Of a stretch of DNA of 64,000 nt, positions 42,023 to 51,400 are shown in pieces (positions within the stretch are counted from its first letter, which is position 1; every line of letters begins with the position of its first letter). Under the pieces are notes generated by a model. The model saw nothing but the letters and a program-made list of their open reading frames with translations. It was not told the DNA's origin and ran no database searches. The DNA comes from Pseudoalteromonas nigrifaciens. Its GTDB lineage: Bacteria; Pseudomonadota; Gammaproteobacteria; Enterobacterales; Alteromonadaceae. Both the position numbers and the translations under genes were made by a program. The stretch is taken from assembly GCF_002221505.1 (NCBI RefSeq), contig NZ_CP011036.1, positions 496,001 through 560,000 of the forward strand, given 5' to 3'.

Positions 42023-43126
42023 ATGACTAGCTATAAAGTTTTAGACGTAAACGATGACTTACCCATTCGTACCAAAGGTAAAGTACATAGTGGCAAAGTG
42101 CGTTCAGTTTATTGGTTAACCGATGCAGATAGCAAACGCTTAATAAATGAAAAAGGCTATAACGTTCCTGCCGATACTGAATTAGCCATTATGGTTATTT
42201 CAGACAGAATTTCTGCTTTTGATTGCATATGGCAAGGTGAAAATGGCCTAAATGGCGTTCCTGGTAAAGGGATTGCATTAAACTCAGTGGCTGCTCATTG
42301 GTTTAACATGTTTAATGAAGCCGGTTTGGCGGGTAATCACATTGTTGATATTCCGCATCCGTATGTTTGGATTGTACGCAAAGCCAGTACGGTAAAAGTA
42401 GAAGCCATTGCCCGCCAATATATTACAGGCAGCATGTGGCGCGACTACGCTAAAGGTGTACGAGACTTTTGTGGTATTAATTTACCAGAAGGTTTAACAG
42501 CTAATCAAAAGCTCGATAAAGTATTAATTACTCCCTCTACCAAAGGCATTATTACTGGTGTGGCAGATATTCCCCCAGTTGATGATGTAAATATAACGCG
42601 TAGCAATATTACTAATAACCTAAGCGTATTTAACTTTAGAACGGCAGATGATGTAGCCCAATACGAAAAGTTATTAGTGGAAGGTTTTGAGCTAATAAGT
42701 GGCGAGCTGGCTAAGCTTGGGCAAATATTTGTAGATACCAAATTTGAATTTGGCTATGTAGAAGATATAAATGGCGCAGAGCAGCTTATTTATATTGATG
42801 AAGTAGGCACGCCTGATTCATCACGTATTTGGGATGAGGCATCTTATAAAGATGGCAAGATTGTTGAAAACTCAAAGGAAGGTTTTCGTCAGCTGTTAAT
42901 TAATAACGTGCCAGAGAGTGACGTACTACTTAATAAAGACCGCATGGATGAGCGTGAGCAGCTAGCTAAAGATTACATTTTACCTGAGTCAGTAATGCTT
43001 GAAGTGTCAAATACCTACGTAGGCATTGCCAGTAAAATAGTGGGCAAAGAGATTGTTATTCCTGCTGATCCGCGTCAAGAAGTAATTGCTATTTTAGATG
43101 CCGATTATGGATTAATTATAAAATAA
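42023..43126 (+). CDS. purC: SAICAR synthase (long form)
   Basis: Phosphoribosylaminoimidazole-succinocarboxamide synthase of purine synthesis. The 367-aa protein belongs to the long type found in many marine gammaproteobacteria. Motifs: [49 protein letters not shown] and [14 protein letters not shown]. The ATG at 42023 has GGAG 5 nt upstream and is preferred over an ATG 21 nt earlier. Stand-alone gene. Confidence 0.95.
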   Translation: MTSYKVLDVNDDLPIRTKGKVHSGKVRSVYWLTDADSKRLINEKGYNVPADTELAIMVISDRISAFDCIWQGENGLNGVPGKGIALNSVAAHWFNMFNEAGLAGNHIVDIPHPYVWIVRKASTVKVEAIARQYITGSMWRDYAKGVRDFCGINLPEGLTANQKLDKVLITPSTKGIITGVADIPPVDDVNITRSNITNNLSVFNFRTADDVAQYEKLLVEGFELISGELAKLGQIFVDTKFEFGYVEDINGAEQLIYIDEVGTPDSSRIWDEASYKDGKIVENSKEGFRQLLINNVPESDVLLNKDRMDEREQLAKDYILPESVMLEVSNTYVGIASKIVGKEIVIPADPRQEVIAILDADYGLIIK

Positions 43127-43241
43127 CACGACTAAAGTGCTAAAAAATGAATGCTAAAATGTTTATTTTTAGTGACTGAACTATATTTCTTGCAATTTTT
43201 GCTCGTCTCTAATTAACTGAACTTAAAATTAATATTTGAGT

Positions 43242-43925
43242 ATGGTTATGTTTGAACGAGCATTGCAATTTTTTGCAAAAAAACGTTATTTATTCGCTTT
43301 AAGTGTGCTTTTTAGCCACGCTGCTATTAGCGCAAATATTGATTTAGTAATAAAAGATCAACACGGTATGGTATTACCCAATGCCGTTGTTGAAATAGGC
43401 CAAGCAAACACTGCTTTTAAGCCTACAAATCCAAGTGTTAAAAAGCTCCCCGTTGCGGTAATAGATCAGGTAAATAAGCAGTTTTTACCTGAGCTACTTA
43501 TTGTGCAGCAAGGGCAATTAGTTAACTTTCCTAATAGCGATAATATTCGCCATAACGTGTATTCGTTTTCAAGCGCTAAATCTTTTCAATTAAAACTCTA
43601 CTCAGGGCAACCCAAAGAGCCAATTATTTTTGACACTCAAGGTGTTGTGGTACTAGGCTGTAATATTCATGATTCTATGGTGGGTTATATCTATGTGGCT
43701 AAGAGTGAGCAAGTTTATAAAACCGATAAAAACGGAGTTGTAAGTTTGCCTGTTACTACGCAGCCTTTGCAAATAAGTATTTGGCATGCGTTGCAAACTG
43801 CGCCTTTAGAAAATAAAAAAATGATGAATATAGAGCCACAAGCTATTTTACCGATAACCATAAATACTTCCTCGCCAGCACCACGTAACACCTTTGGCAG
43901 TCAGTTTAAGGGCGGTAATGACTAA
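43242..43925 (+). CDS. Cupredoxin-like periplasmic protein (methylamine-utilisation type)
   Basis: About 227 aa with a signal peptide (cleavage near FSHAAISA). The domain has the type-1 copper pattern of plastocyanin-like proteins: His in NSDNIRHNVYSF, then Cys and His in VVLGCNIHDSMVGYIYV, with Met in the same loop. It may carry electrons or bind copper in the periplasm. It is the first of four genes with overlapping ends (cupredoxin, GGDEF/EAL, DUF3034, truncated haemoglobin); the last bases overlap the next start. Confidence 0.85.
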   Translation: MVMFERALQFFAKKRYLFALSVLFSHAAISANIDLVIKDQHGMVLPNAVVEIGQANTAFKPTNPSVKKLPVAVIDQVNKQFLPELLIVQQGQLVNFPNSDNIRHNVYSFSSAKSFQLKLYSGQPKEPIIFDTQGVVVLGCNIHDSMVGYIYVAKSEQVYKTDKNGVVSLPVTTQPLQISIWHALQTAPLENKKMMNIEPQAILPITINTSSPAPRNTFGSQFKGGND

Positions 43926-46233
43926 CAATTTGCGAAACCGTATAACCATTTTATGTGTAGGCTTGGTGTTATTAACCACTGTGGTTAGTTTGCTGAGCTT
44001 TTGGTGGTCTACAAGTAAGTTTCAAGAAGAAAAAGTCAATCAAGACATAAGCGTGGCACAAAATGTTTATAAACAATATTTAAACTCGAAAGAAAACCTA
44101 CTATTAACTGCCGCTAAAGTACTCACCTCCGATTTTGGCTTTAAACAAGCGGTTGCCACGCGTGACGCTGCTACTATAAGCAGTGTTTTATACAATCATA
44201 GCCAGCGTATAAATGCCGATTTAATGCTGCTGTTAGATTTGTCGGGGCTGTTAATATCAACCAATGATGATGAGGACAACTTTACCGATAATCTGCAGCC
44301 TTTAATGAGTGAGTTATTAACTACCGCGGAGCGCTCTAGTTTTGTGGTATTAAATGGCCAGCTGTATCAGGTTATTTTACTGCCAGTTAAAACCCCGCGC
44401 ACCATAGCTTACAGTTTGGTGGGTTTTAAAATAACCAGTAATGTAGCTTCAGAACTTAAAAGCCTAACCGGTATGGAAGTAAGCTTTATAGCGAACGCAG
44501 ATAGCTTAGTAAAAACCTCACTGGTAGCCCCTCCAGCAAATTTTCAACCAGTTAATTATTTTAATAGCAAAACGACGTCGCGCTTTTTTGGTGATTATTT
44601 AGTGTATAAAAATCGCGAAATTGAGCTATCTGCACTGCAAGCTCACCCGGTAATAATTTTACTCAGCGCCGATTTAACCCAAAGCTATCGCGATTTTGAA
44701 CAGCTATTTATTACGCTGATTATACTTGCCATACTTACTTTAATTGTTGGGGTAGTAACCAGTAGTTTATTAGCAAATAATTTAACTACACCACTGTCGC
44801 AATTGGCCGTGGTGGCTAAGCAATTTGCAAAGGGTAATTATAATTTTGAATTTAAAGGCAGCAAACAAAGCAGTGAAATAGCTACCCTTATGGATGCTTT
44901 TCATAACATGGGTAGCGATATAAATGAACGTGAACAGCAAATTAGCTACCAAGCTCGCCATGATGCGCTAACCGGATTTTATAACCGCTCGGCTATGCTA
45001 GAAATGCTAGCTAAACAATTAAATAAAAGCACTGCACACACGTTAGTAGCTATCGATATTAAAGGCCTGCGACATATAAACGATAAGTTGGGGCCACGCA
45101 TTGGTGATAAGTGCTTAAAAGCGGTGGCACATCGTATTCGTGAGTTTTCAGAGGAGTTGGGTGGGTTTCATGCGCGTATTGGTGGTGATGAATTTTTAAC
45201 CGTATTTCCGGCGGGGGCAGTGAGCGAATTTAAACGCGGCATTATTGCTTTAATGGCGCAGCTCCAAGCGGGTTACACCATTCAAAACTTAAAAATAAAT
45301 TTACGCTTTAGTGTGGGGGTGGTGCAATATCCGCTACACGGTGAACAAGCTGAGGATCTAATTCGTCGAGTACTTATAGCAGTAGAAAGCGCAACCAGCC
45401 ATCATCAAAATATTCATTACTATCAACAAGGCGAAGACGAAGCGCATTTAGAGCGCTTAGTTATGCTTGATGAGCTTAAGCAAGCTATAAGCGATGATGA
45501 CGGCCAGTTATTTATGACCTATCAGCCAAAACTAAATATGAAAATACAAAAGGTTGATAAGGTTGAGTCCTTAATTCGCTGGCAACGTAAAGATGGTAGT
45601 TGGGTGTCGCCTGAGGTGTTTATTGATTTAGCCGAACAGTCGGGATTAATTGTAGAGCTTACCGCCTGGGTGGTTAATACCGTTATTGCACAAGTTGCCG
45701 CTTGGCAGCAAAAAGGCATACATTTACAAGCGGCTATCAATGTATCGGCACAAGATATTGCGTTTGCGGGGTTTCATTCGTCATTAGTACGTACTTTAAA
45801 AAAGCATAAGGTTAACCCTGCGTTGATCACCATTGAGCTCACCGAGCGCGATATGATTGAAAATGAAGAAAAAGGCATAATTGCCCTCGAAAACTTAAAA
45901 GCTATTGGGGTAAAAATATCGCTTGATGATTATGGCGTAGGGCAAACATCGTTAGGGCGTTTAAAAATGCTGCCAATTGATGAGCTTAAATTAGATAAGT
46001 GCTTTATTTTAAAACTAGATGAATCGCAAAAAGATCAATTTATTGTGCAGTCGAGTATTACTTTAGGGCATCAATTAGGGTTTTCGGTAGTTGCCGAAGG
46101 AGTAGAAACTGTAGGTACTTTAGCGCTACTTAAGCAAATGAAGTGCGATCACGCCCAAGGTTATTATTTAAGTCGGCCATTAAAAGCTGAGCTATTAGAG
46201 CAGTGGTTAGAGGAATACGATGGCGTACATTAA
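43918..46233 (+). CDS. Membrane GGDEF-EAL protein with periplasmic sensor (c-di-GMP turnover)
   Basis: 771 aa. Helix 1 (about 10-30), a periplasmic sensor domain (about 35-255, with SQRINADLMLLLDLSGLLIS, dCache-like), helix 2 (about 262-285), HAMP, a GGDEF domain with an intact RIGGDEF active site (near 420) and an EAL domain with ESLIRW as its EAL motif, plus ELTERDMIE and DDYGVGQTSLGRL and KLDKCFI. Both catalytic domains look complete, so the protein may make or degrade c-di-GMP. The ATG at 43918 overlaps the cupredoxin stop; AAGGGCGG lies just upstream. It overlaps the next gene by 14 nt. Confidence 0.9.
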   Translation: MTNNLRNRITILCVGLVLLTTVVSLLSFWWSTSKFQEEKVNQDISVAQNVYKQYLNSKENLLLTAAKVLTSDFGFKQAVATRDAATISSVLYNHSQRINADLMLLLDLSGLLISTNDDEDNFTDNLQPLMSELLTTAERSSFVVLNGQLYQVILLPVKTPRTIAYSLVGFKITSNVASELKSLTGMEVSFIANADSLVKTSLVAPPANFQPVNYFNSKTTSRFFGDYLVYKNREIELSALQAHPVIILLSADLTQSYRDFEQLFITLIILAILTLIVGVVTSSLLANNLTTPLSQLAVVAKQFAKGNYNFEFKGSKQSSEIATLMDAFHNMGSDINEREQQISYQARHDALTGFYNRSAMLEMLAKQLNKSTAHTLVAIDIKGLRHINDKLGPRIGDKCLKAVAHRIREFSEELGGFHARIGGDEFLTVFPAGAVSEFKRGIIALMAQLQAGYTIQNLKINLRFSVGVVQYPLHGEQAEDLIRRVLIAVESATSHHQNIHYYQQGEDEAHLERLVMLDELKQAISDDDGQLFMTYQPKLNMKIQKVDKVESLIRWQRKDGSWVSPEVFIDLAEQSGLIVELTAWVVNTVIAQVAAWQQKGIHLQAAINVSAQDIAFAGFHSSLVRTLKKHKVNPALITIELTERDMIENEEKGIIALENLKAIGVKISLDDYGVGQTSLGRLKMLPIDELKLDKCFILKLDESQKDQFIVQSSITLGHQLGFSVVAEGVETVGTLALLKQMKCDHAQGYYLSRPLKAELLEQWLEEYDGVH

Positions 46234-47053
46234 GTGTTTTATGGCAGGGGTATTACTCACAGCCAGTTTTATTACTGCTGCGAGTAGCGGTAAATTATTA
46301 GCTACTCCTGGGGTGTCTCAAGTTGAGGGGGCTGGTGGCGGTGGCCTTGTTCCGTGGGCGCAACTTGCGGGGTATGCCAGTGAGGATGAGGTTTCGGTTA
46401 ATGGCTTTTGTAGCCGTGCAGATGTAACCGACTATACGTTAGATGTATGTGGCGCACAGCTTAATTTGTTTAATCGCGTTGAGCTTAGCTATGCGCAGCA
46501 AGAGTTTGATGTACCCGCGCTGAGTACGCAAATAGAGCAGTCGATAACTGGTGCTAAAGTTCGTTTATATGGCGACATTGTTTACAGTAGTTGGCCACAA
46601 GTAAGTTTGGGTATACAGCATAAGTCGTTAGACGATGGCACGGTTGCAAAGCTAGTGGGTGCACAGAGCACCAGCGGCACTGACTTTTACTTAGCGGTAA
46701 GCAAATTACACTTAGGTGCTATTGAAGGATACAACTGGTTTTGGAACGTGACCACCCGTTACAGCAAAGCCAACCAACTAGGGTTACTGGGTTATGGCGG
46801 TAATAATACCAGCAATAAATTGTTATTTGAGGCAAGCACAGCGATATTTTTAAGCCGTGAAGTAGCGTTAGGTGTTGAGTATCGTCAAAAAACAAATAAC
46901 CTAGGATTAGGCGAGCAAGATTGGAAAGATGTGTTTGTAGCTTGGATGCCAAATAAACATATGAGCGTAACCGCCGCCTACTTAGATTTAGGCAGTATAG
47001 CTGGAGCAAGCGATCAAATCGGTTGGTATTTATCGGTGACAGGATATTGGTAA
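46220..47053 (+). CDS. DUF3034 outer-membrane-type protein
   Basis: 277 aa with a signal peptide (cleavage near ITAASSG). The mature part is Gly-rich and has alternating hydrophobic beta-strand segments (FYLAVSKLHLGAIEGYNWFW, ASTAIFLSREVALGVEYR) and ends in an aromatic residue (SVTGYW), as outer-membrane beta-barrels do. It begins with the GVSQVEGAGGGGLVPWAQLA block of DUF3034. Function unknown. The ATG overlaps the end of the GGDEF-EAL gene, and its stop overlaps the haemoglobin start (TAATG). Confidence 0.85.
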   Translation: MAYIKCFMAGVLLTASFITAASSGKLLATPGVSQVEGAGGGGLVPWAQLAGYASEDEVSVNGFCSRADVTDYTLDVCGAQLNLFNRVELSYAQQEFDVPALSTQIEQSITGAKVRLYGDIVYSSWPQVSLGIQHKSLDDGTVAKLVGAQSTSGTDFYLAVSKLHLGAIEGYNWFWNVTTRYSKANQLGLLGYGGNNTSNKLLFEASTAIFLSREVALGVEYRQKTNNLGLGEQDWKDVFVAWMPNKHMSVTAAYLDLGSIAGASDQIGWYLSVTGYW

Positions 47054-47167
47054 TGAGAGTTTTTATACTATTTTTATTGGCTACAAGTGTATTAGCTGGC
47101 TGTAGCAGCAAGCCTAAACAGAGTTTGTATCAGCAAATAAATGGTAATGCCGGCATAGAAAAACTAG

Positions 47168-48043
47168 GGCGTGTTGATCTTTGTGGTATGAAAAACAAAC
47201 AGCATGAAGATAAGGTATAATTGAATTCGCCAGAAAACTTTACACCGAACCTACATGCCAAGATTAATGTTAACAGACGGGACATGGAATGTCTTATCAA
47301 AAGTAATGTACTTAAGTGGTCGAATTTATAATAAGCCCAACCATAGAAAAACGCTCGAAGGCATACTGTATAAGATGCGCACAGGTATTCCATGGCGAGA
47401 TTTACCTTCTGATTTTGGCCGTTGGAGTGCTATCTACAGACGGTTTAATTTATGGTCCAAAAAAGGGATTTTGAATGAACTGTTTCGCGCATTATCTCGT
47501 GATGCGGACATGGATTGGGTCTTCATTGATGGCAGTATTGTCAGGGCTCATCAACATAGTTGCGGTGCAAGAACTGCTGACAATGAATCAATTGGAAAGA
47601 GCCGAGGTGGAAATTCTACGAAAATTCATCTTGCAGTCGATAGCGGAGGGTTGCCTGTTTATTATGAATTATCCTGTGGAAATACGCATGATATCGTCCA
47701 TGCAGAGTCACTCGTAGCTAATTGCCCAACAAGTAATATGGTTGTCGCAGATAAAGGCTACGACAGTGAAAAACTGAGAGCGTTTGTTCGTGATAATAAC
47801 GCTACACCCGTTATTCCACGTAAGGGCAACAGTTTAGTAGGCAATGAAGATATTGACTGGTGCATGTACAAATATCGGCACTTGGTTGAGAATGCATTTG
47901 GCCGTATTAAGCAATATAGAGGGATAGCCACGCGGTATGAAAAGCTTGAACGAAATTATCATTCAATGCTCGCTTTAGCATTTACTATGATGTGGCTACC
48001 AATGTGGGCTGATTGATATATGTACTACAAAGATCAACAGCCC
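47168..48043 (+). mobile_element. IS5-family insertion sequence, 876 bp
   Basis: Ends GGCGTGTTGATCTTTGT on the left and, reversed, GGGCTGTTGATCTTTGT on the right, an imperfect terminal inverted repeat. Both sides are flanked by CTAG (47164-47167 and 48044-48047), a 4-bp target duplication of the YTAR type known for IS5. One intact transposase gene. Confidence 0.92.
47255..48016 (+). CDS. IS5-family transposase (DDE)
   Basis: 253 aa in a single frame, from MPRLMLTDGTWNVL to the end 27 bp before the IS end. The N-terminal region has RTGIPWRDLPSDFGRW, then the DDE elements: Asp in VFIDGSIVRAHQH, Asp in VVADKGYDS and Glu in HLVENAFGRIKQYRGIATRY. No frameshift is needed, unlike many IS427-group members. 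Probably active. Confidence 0.92.
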   Translation: MPRLMLTDGTWNVLSKVMYLSGRIYNKPNHRKTLEGILYKMRTGIPWRDLPSDFGRWSAIYRRFNLWSKKGILNELFRALSRDADMDWVFIDGSIVRAHQHSCGARTADNESIGKSRGGNSTKIHLAVDSGGLPVYYELSCGNTHDIVHAESLVANCPTSNMVVADKGYDSEKLRAFVRDNNATPVIPRKGNSLVGNEDIDWCMYKYRHLVENAFGRIKQYRGIATRYEKLERNYHSMLALAFTMMWLPMWAD

Positions 48044-48385
48044 CTAGTGGATAGCTTTATTTATCAAATAGGTAATGACAGGCAAGTGTTTCACTATTTT
48101 GAGCACAGTAACATTACTCATTTTCGCCAAGGCTTTATAAGCCACTTATGCGCGCTAACAAACGGCCCGTGTGAGTATAAAGGCGACTCTATGGTTGCTA
48201 TTCATACCGGCATGAATATTAATGAAAAAGATTTTAATCATGTAGTCGATCTGCTAATTAATGCGATGGACGAGCAAAGTATACCCCATCCGGTACAAAA
48301 TAAAATAATATCGAAAATGGCGCTGTTACGGAGCAATATTATTAAAATGTAATCGAACATTGCGAAAGATGAGATGGCGCTTTTA

Positions 48386-49129
48386 TTATTTACCAATAAT
48401 GCTAGAAAGATCTGCTGTTTTATACTGTCTTTGCCTATAAATACTCGATCTGTGGATTAAATTTCTGATGAATGTACTGTGGTTAGAGTGTTTACCGCCA
48501 TTCATAGTTGATATTTCACTAATAAAACTTCGATCTTCGGCAATTGGGTAGGGTTTTATGCCAATCATATTTAGCCCTACTTCTGTGTGAAATTGTATAT
48601 CGACATCTACAGGTCTAAAAAATGGCTTTCTTTGCAGTAGCTTTTTAGCGCCGCTTAATGTAATGATGTAGCCTTGAGTACCGTTAGGGGCTTTTTTATA
48701 GTTGCCTACTGTTAGATTATTTTCTAATATAGCACTGTCTATAAATGGAAAGTTTCGGTCATTTGATAGCTTTATTAAATCCCAATTATTTAATTTAATC
48801 GCTACATCAACAACATCTTTAAGTGAAGCCTTAATGGAGAGATCATCTTCTAATACGACACAAAAAGATATATTTTCATCAACTATTTTTTGCCAAATAC
48901 GCATATGGCTAACATAGCATCCAATTTCACCCAATGTCAGATCGCGGTTGTAGCGTTTTTTATTTTTTTTCGGGCAATACCAGTTGAGGATCTCTTGCTC
49001 ACTAAGATTTTTGCCAATGGTAGCTTCAAAGCGTTCAGCCGTTAAATGCAAGTTGGTTAGTTGCTTTTGAGTTGCTTCCCAACGCTCTTCACAGCCTTGC
49101 ATGTTGATAATGTAAAAAGGGATTGACAT
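48386..49129 (-). CDS. Glycosyltransferase family 25 protein
   Basis: 247 aa, the LPS-glycosyltransferase type (PF01755): IPFYIINMQGCEERW at the start, LTLGEIGCYVSHMRIWQKI and CVVLEDDLSIK with the DDD/EDD-like metal motif, then GTQGYIITLSGAKKLL. It adds a hexose to LPS or another surface glycan in the cytoplasm. The ATG at 49129 starts exactly at the family N-terminus; an earlier in-frame ATG adds nine unlikely residues. Stand-alone, outside any polysaccharide cluster. Confidence 0.88.
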   Translation of the reverse strand: MSIPFYIINMQGCEERWEATQKQLTNLHLTAERFEATIGKNLSEQEILNWYCPKKNKKRYNRDLTLGEIGCYVSHMRIWQKIVDENISFCVVLEDDLSIKASLKDVVDVAIKLNNWDLIKLSNDRNFPFIDSAILENNLTVGNYKKAPNGTQGYIITLSGAKKLLQRKPFFRPVDVDIQFHTEVGLNMIGIKPYPIAEDRSFISEISTMNGGKHSNHSTFIRNLIHRSSIYRQRQYKTADLSSIIGK

Positions 49130-49260
49130 AATTTTTACTCTATTTAGAAATATCAAAGCAGCTATTTTAGCATTTTTCTAATTTGTAACCAGCCTAAATT
49201 TTATTTATAAGCAGACTTTAACAAAATATAGTTATTGCATGCCTTCAAATTTGGTAAAAA

Positions 49261-50064
49261 ATGAAAAATATAGTCAGCACACAATGGTTATATGCGCGTT
49301 TAGAGCAAGCTAAACTCGTTATTCTTGATGCAGGGATGTTGCGCGCATCCTTTATTGGGGAGTACTCTCCAATAGCTATGCTGCCTAACGCGCAGCGCTT
49401 TGATATTAAAAATGAACTAGCAGATCGCTCTAACCCATTACCTAATACTTTGCGTAGCGAAACGCAATTTACTCAAGTAATGCAAAAGGCAGGCGTTAAC
49501 CACGATTCGTACATTGTTATTTATGAAGATGAGGGCTTGTTTAGCGCAGCTAGGGCATGGTGGATGCTAAAATCTATGGGCTTTGATAATGTAAAAGTGC
49601 TCAGTGGTGGGCTAAGTAAATGGCTTGAGAGTGGCTACCCGGTACAGCAAGGCTATAGCAAGGCAAAACATAATGGTAATTTTTTTGCACGTTATAAAGC
49701 GGGTTATTTTATTAATAAGCAACAGGTACAAAACGCAATTGATGATCCGGCCATAGTATTACTCGATGCGCGTGCACATAAACGCTTTACAGGCGAAGAC
49801 CCTGAACCCCGTGCTGATATGCGCAGCGGCCATATTCCTAATAGCCTTTCATTACCTTATAGCGAATTATTGTGCAGTGGTGAGGCTAAGTCACTTAGCG
49901 AAATACAGCAGCAATTTAAAGCCCTAGTCGGTAATGCAGAAAAACTACAATTTACATGTGGCGCGGGTATAACCGCCTGCATATTAGCGTTATTTGCTGA
50001 TGAGTGCGGTTACGCTAACTTAAGTGTTTACGACGGTTCATGGAGTGAATGGGGAAGAAAATAA
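49261..50064 (+). CDS. sseA: 3-mercaptopyruvate/thiosulfate sulfurtransferase
   Basis: 267 aa with two rhodanese domains. The active-site loop FTCGAGITACI (near 238-248) is of the mercaptopyruvate type (CG-S/A-G-V/I-T-A), unlike the CRxGxR loop of thiosulfate-specific enzymes. Also visible: YEDEGLFSAARAWWML and LLDARAHKRFTGEDPEPRAD. It moves sulfur from 3-mercaptopyruvate to thiophiles. Stand-alone. Confidence 0.88.
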   Translation: MKNIVSTQWLYARLEQAKLVILDAGMLRASFIGEYSPIAMLPNAQRFDIKNELADRSNPLPNTLRSETQFTQVMQKAGVNHDSYIVIYEDEGLFSAARAWWMLKSMGFDNVKVLSGGLSKWLESGYPVQQGYSKAKHNGNFFARYKAGYFINKQQVQNAIDDPAIVLLDARAHKRFTGEDPEPRADMRSGHIPNSLSLPYSELLCSGEAKSLSEIQQQFKALVGNAEKLQFTCGAGITACILALFADECGYANLSVYDGSWSEWGRK

Positions 50065-50308
50065 AGAGTAGATAAAGCCGCGGTGAGTTATTAGTAAAAA
50101 CGATCCTGTAACAAACACCGCGCTAAACCTAAATACCGGCCCTGCGTGCAAATTCACTTCGCATTCATCTAATATCGCTTAAAAATATAAAGCCTACTTG
50201 CACAATGAGAAGCCAATGAGCAAACAAAAGCAATAGATTACACCATATTGCTCGTTGCCTTAACTCATAGCCCTTAGCCATAACTAATTACTCCTCTAAA
50301 GCGCAGCG

Positions 50309-50370
50309 TCTCTTATGCTCTTTGTGAATATTTCACTTAAACACTTTTTGCACAAGGAGAAGATAATGAG
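50309..50370. repeat. Dispersed palindromic repeat, family A, copy 2
   Basis: Aligns with the reverse complement of 38221-38281: CTCTTTGTGAATATTTCACT, then TTTTTGCACAAGGAGAAGAT. The palindrome is less perfect than in copy 1. Confidence 0.65.
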
Positions 50371-50490
50371 CGTAAATGAGAAGAGATCAGGCATTAATTA
50401 AACACTAAATTAGTTTAGCTTTTTAGCTGAACACTGCTCTTTCGTAGATGCGACGACTAACTTGAAAAACTCCGCTAACGACAAACACCA

Positions 50491-50560
50491 AACCTGTAGA
50501 TGCGAATTTATTTCGTGCTTTTTAATTAAAAAAAGCGAGGTATAAAACCCCAACCAGCTA
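50491..50560. repeat. Dispersed palindromic repeat, family B, copy 1
   Basis: AACCTGTAGATGCGAATTTA, TTCGTGCTTTTTAATTAAA, AAAGCGAGGTATAAAACCCC aligns with 51401-51479; the outer arms are decayed. Confidence 0.6.
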
Positions 50561-50620
50561 CCCAAAACTTAAACCTCGTATCTACTTTATCGAGGTCGTA
50601 TCAAAATCTAACACCTGCTA

Positions 50621-50971
50621 TTACTTATACGGGCAATTTTTGCAGCCATTTTTACAGCATGTGCCACGCTTTAAAAAAAACCACTTACTAAATACCATAT
50701 AGCTGTTTTGCATAGTGTAATCGAGCCCTTCAATCAGCTCTCCATTATTTTTAAATTGCTTAGCAAACGCGAGTTGTATTTTAATCGGCTGCGAGTAAAG
50801 GCTTTGTAAGTAAGTGTTTATTTTAGCCAGCGTACAGTTACGGCATAAACAGCTTGTAGCGTTAAGATCTAACGGTAAAATAGCGGGTAACTCGTTGCAC
50901 CAACATGCTGATATGTCAGTCACATTACAGGTAAGAGCAGCATTACATTGGGGGCAGTTAATTTGGGTCAT
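50621..50971 (-). CDS. Cysteine-rich CWC / DUF5522 fusion protein
   Basis: 116 aa with 13 Cys. The N-terminal part (CPQCNAALTCN, ACWCNELP, CLCRNCTLAKI) is the cysteine-rich CWC pattern; the C-terminal part (EGLDYTMQNSYMVFSKWFFL, RGTCCKNGCKNCPYK) is DUF5522. Both are small families of unknown role, probably zinc or iron-sulfur binding, here fused in one chain. Cytoplasmic. The start is 42 bp from a divergent small gene. Confidence 0.85.
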   Translation of the reverse strand: MTQINCPQCNAALTCNVTDISACWCNELPAILPLDLNATSCLCRNCTLAKINTYLQSLYSQPIKIQLAFAKQFKNNGELIEGLDYTMQNSYMVFSKWFFLKRGTCCKNGCKNCPYK

Positions 50972-51013
50972 TATTTTACTTTTAAATCACGGTGAGCGCA
51001 GAATAACAATATT

Positions 51014-51337
51014 ATGGATATACAAAAAGCATTAGCGCAGTTTATTACCTTCGGCTCAGAAAAAGACGAGGCTATTGCTGTTATTGTATCTGCGGCAGCA
51101 GCAAAACAGCCATTATTTACCCTAAGTACGTCAATCATGCTAAATGTGTTTGAGCGTTGTTTACACAATGAAATAGCACTTGATGATTTGGAACTGTGGG
51201 CGAATGTGATTGAAGCGCGAGATGATATTGATTGCGCTGAATGTGAGGGCGTTATTTATGCACTTAGTAACAGTGAGCAAATGGGCGAGCTTAATTATGA
51301 AAAGCTCGCCAAATTAGCCACGCTTTTACAAGAGTAA
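51014..51337 (+). CDS. Hypothetical acidic helical protein, 107 aa
   Basis: A small acidic protein predicted to be all-helical (DIQKALAQFITFGSEKDEAI, ALDDLELWANVIEARDDI, ALSNSEQMGELNYEKL). No family recognised. Divergent from the CWC/DUF5522 gene with a shared 42-bp promoter gap. The clean composition and spacing suggest a real gene. Confidence 0.65.
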   Translation: MDIQKALAQFITFGSEKDEAIAVIVSAAAAKQPLFTLSTSIMLNVFERCLHNEIALDDLELWANVIEARDDIDCAECEGVIYALSNSEQMGELNYEKLAKLATLLQE

Positions 51338-51400
51338 AAGCGTGGCTGATTTTTAGTCAAGTATTAAAGGTACGAGATCTCAGGTGTTGATAAAATACCG

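Larger units (their letters stand above)
47053..48352 (+). pseudogene. Truncated-haemoglobin lipoprotein gene split by an IS5-family element
   Basis: The 5' part (47053-47167) encodes a lipoprotein signal (FLLATSVLAGC) and QSLYQQINGNAGIEKL; the 3' part (48048-48352) continues VDSFIYQIGNDRQVFHYF, LCALTNGPCEYKGDSM and VAIHTGMNINEKDF. Removing the IS and one CTAG copy restores 420 nt, 139 aa, in frame. It is a group 1 truncated haemoglobin with proximal His in VAIHTGM. A haemoglobin with a lipid anchor would sit in the periplasm. In this strain it should be inactive; the 3' piece has an in-frame ATG inside the IS end but lacks the first helices. Confidence 0.9.
50065..50620. other. 556-bp repeat-rich intergenic region
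   Basis: No gene is supported. It contains copies of two dispersed palindromic repeat families (50309-50370 and 50491-50560) and related fragments (around 50135-50180 GTGCAAATTCACTTCGCATT and around 50196-50215). The flanking genes converge. Confidence 0.6.

Noticed and set aside
47130..47393. 87-aa minus-strand frame across the IS5 left end
   Set aside because: Spans the haemoglobin/IS junction created by insertion and is antisense to the transposase.
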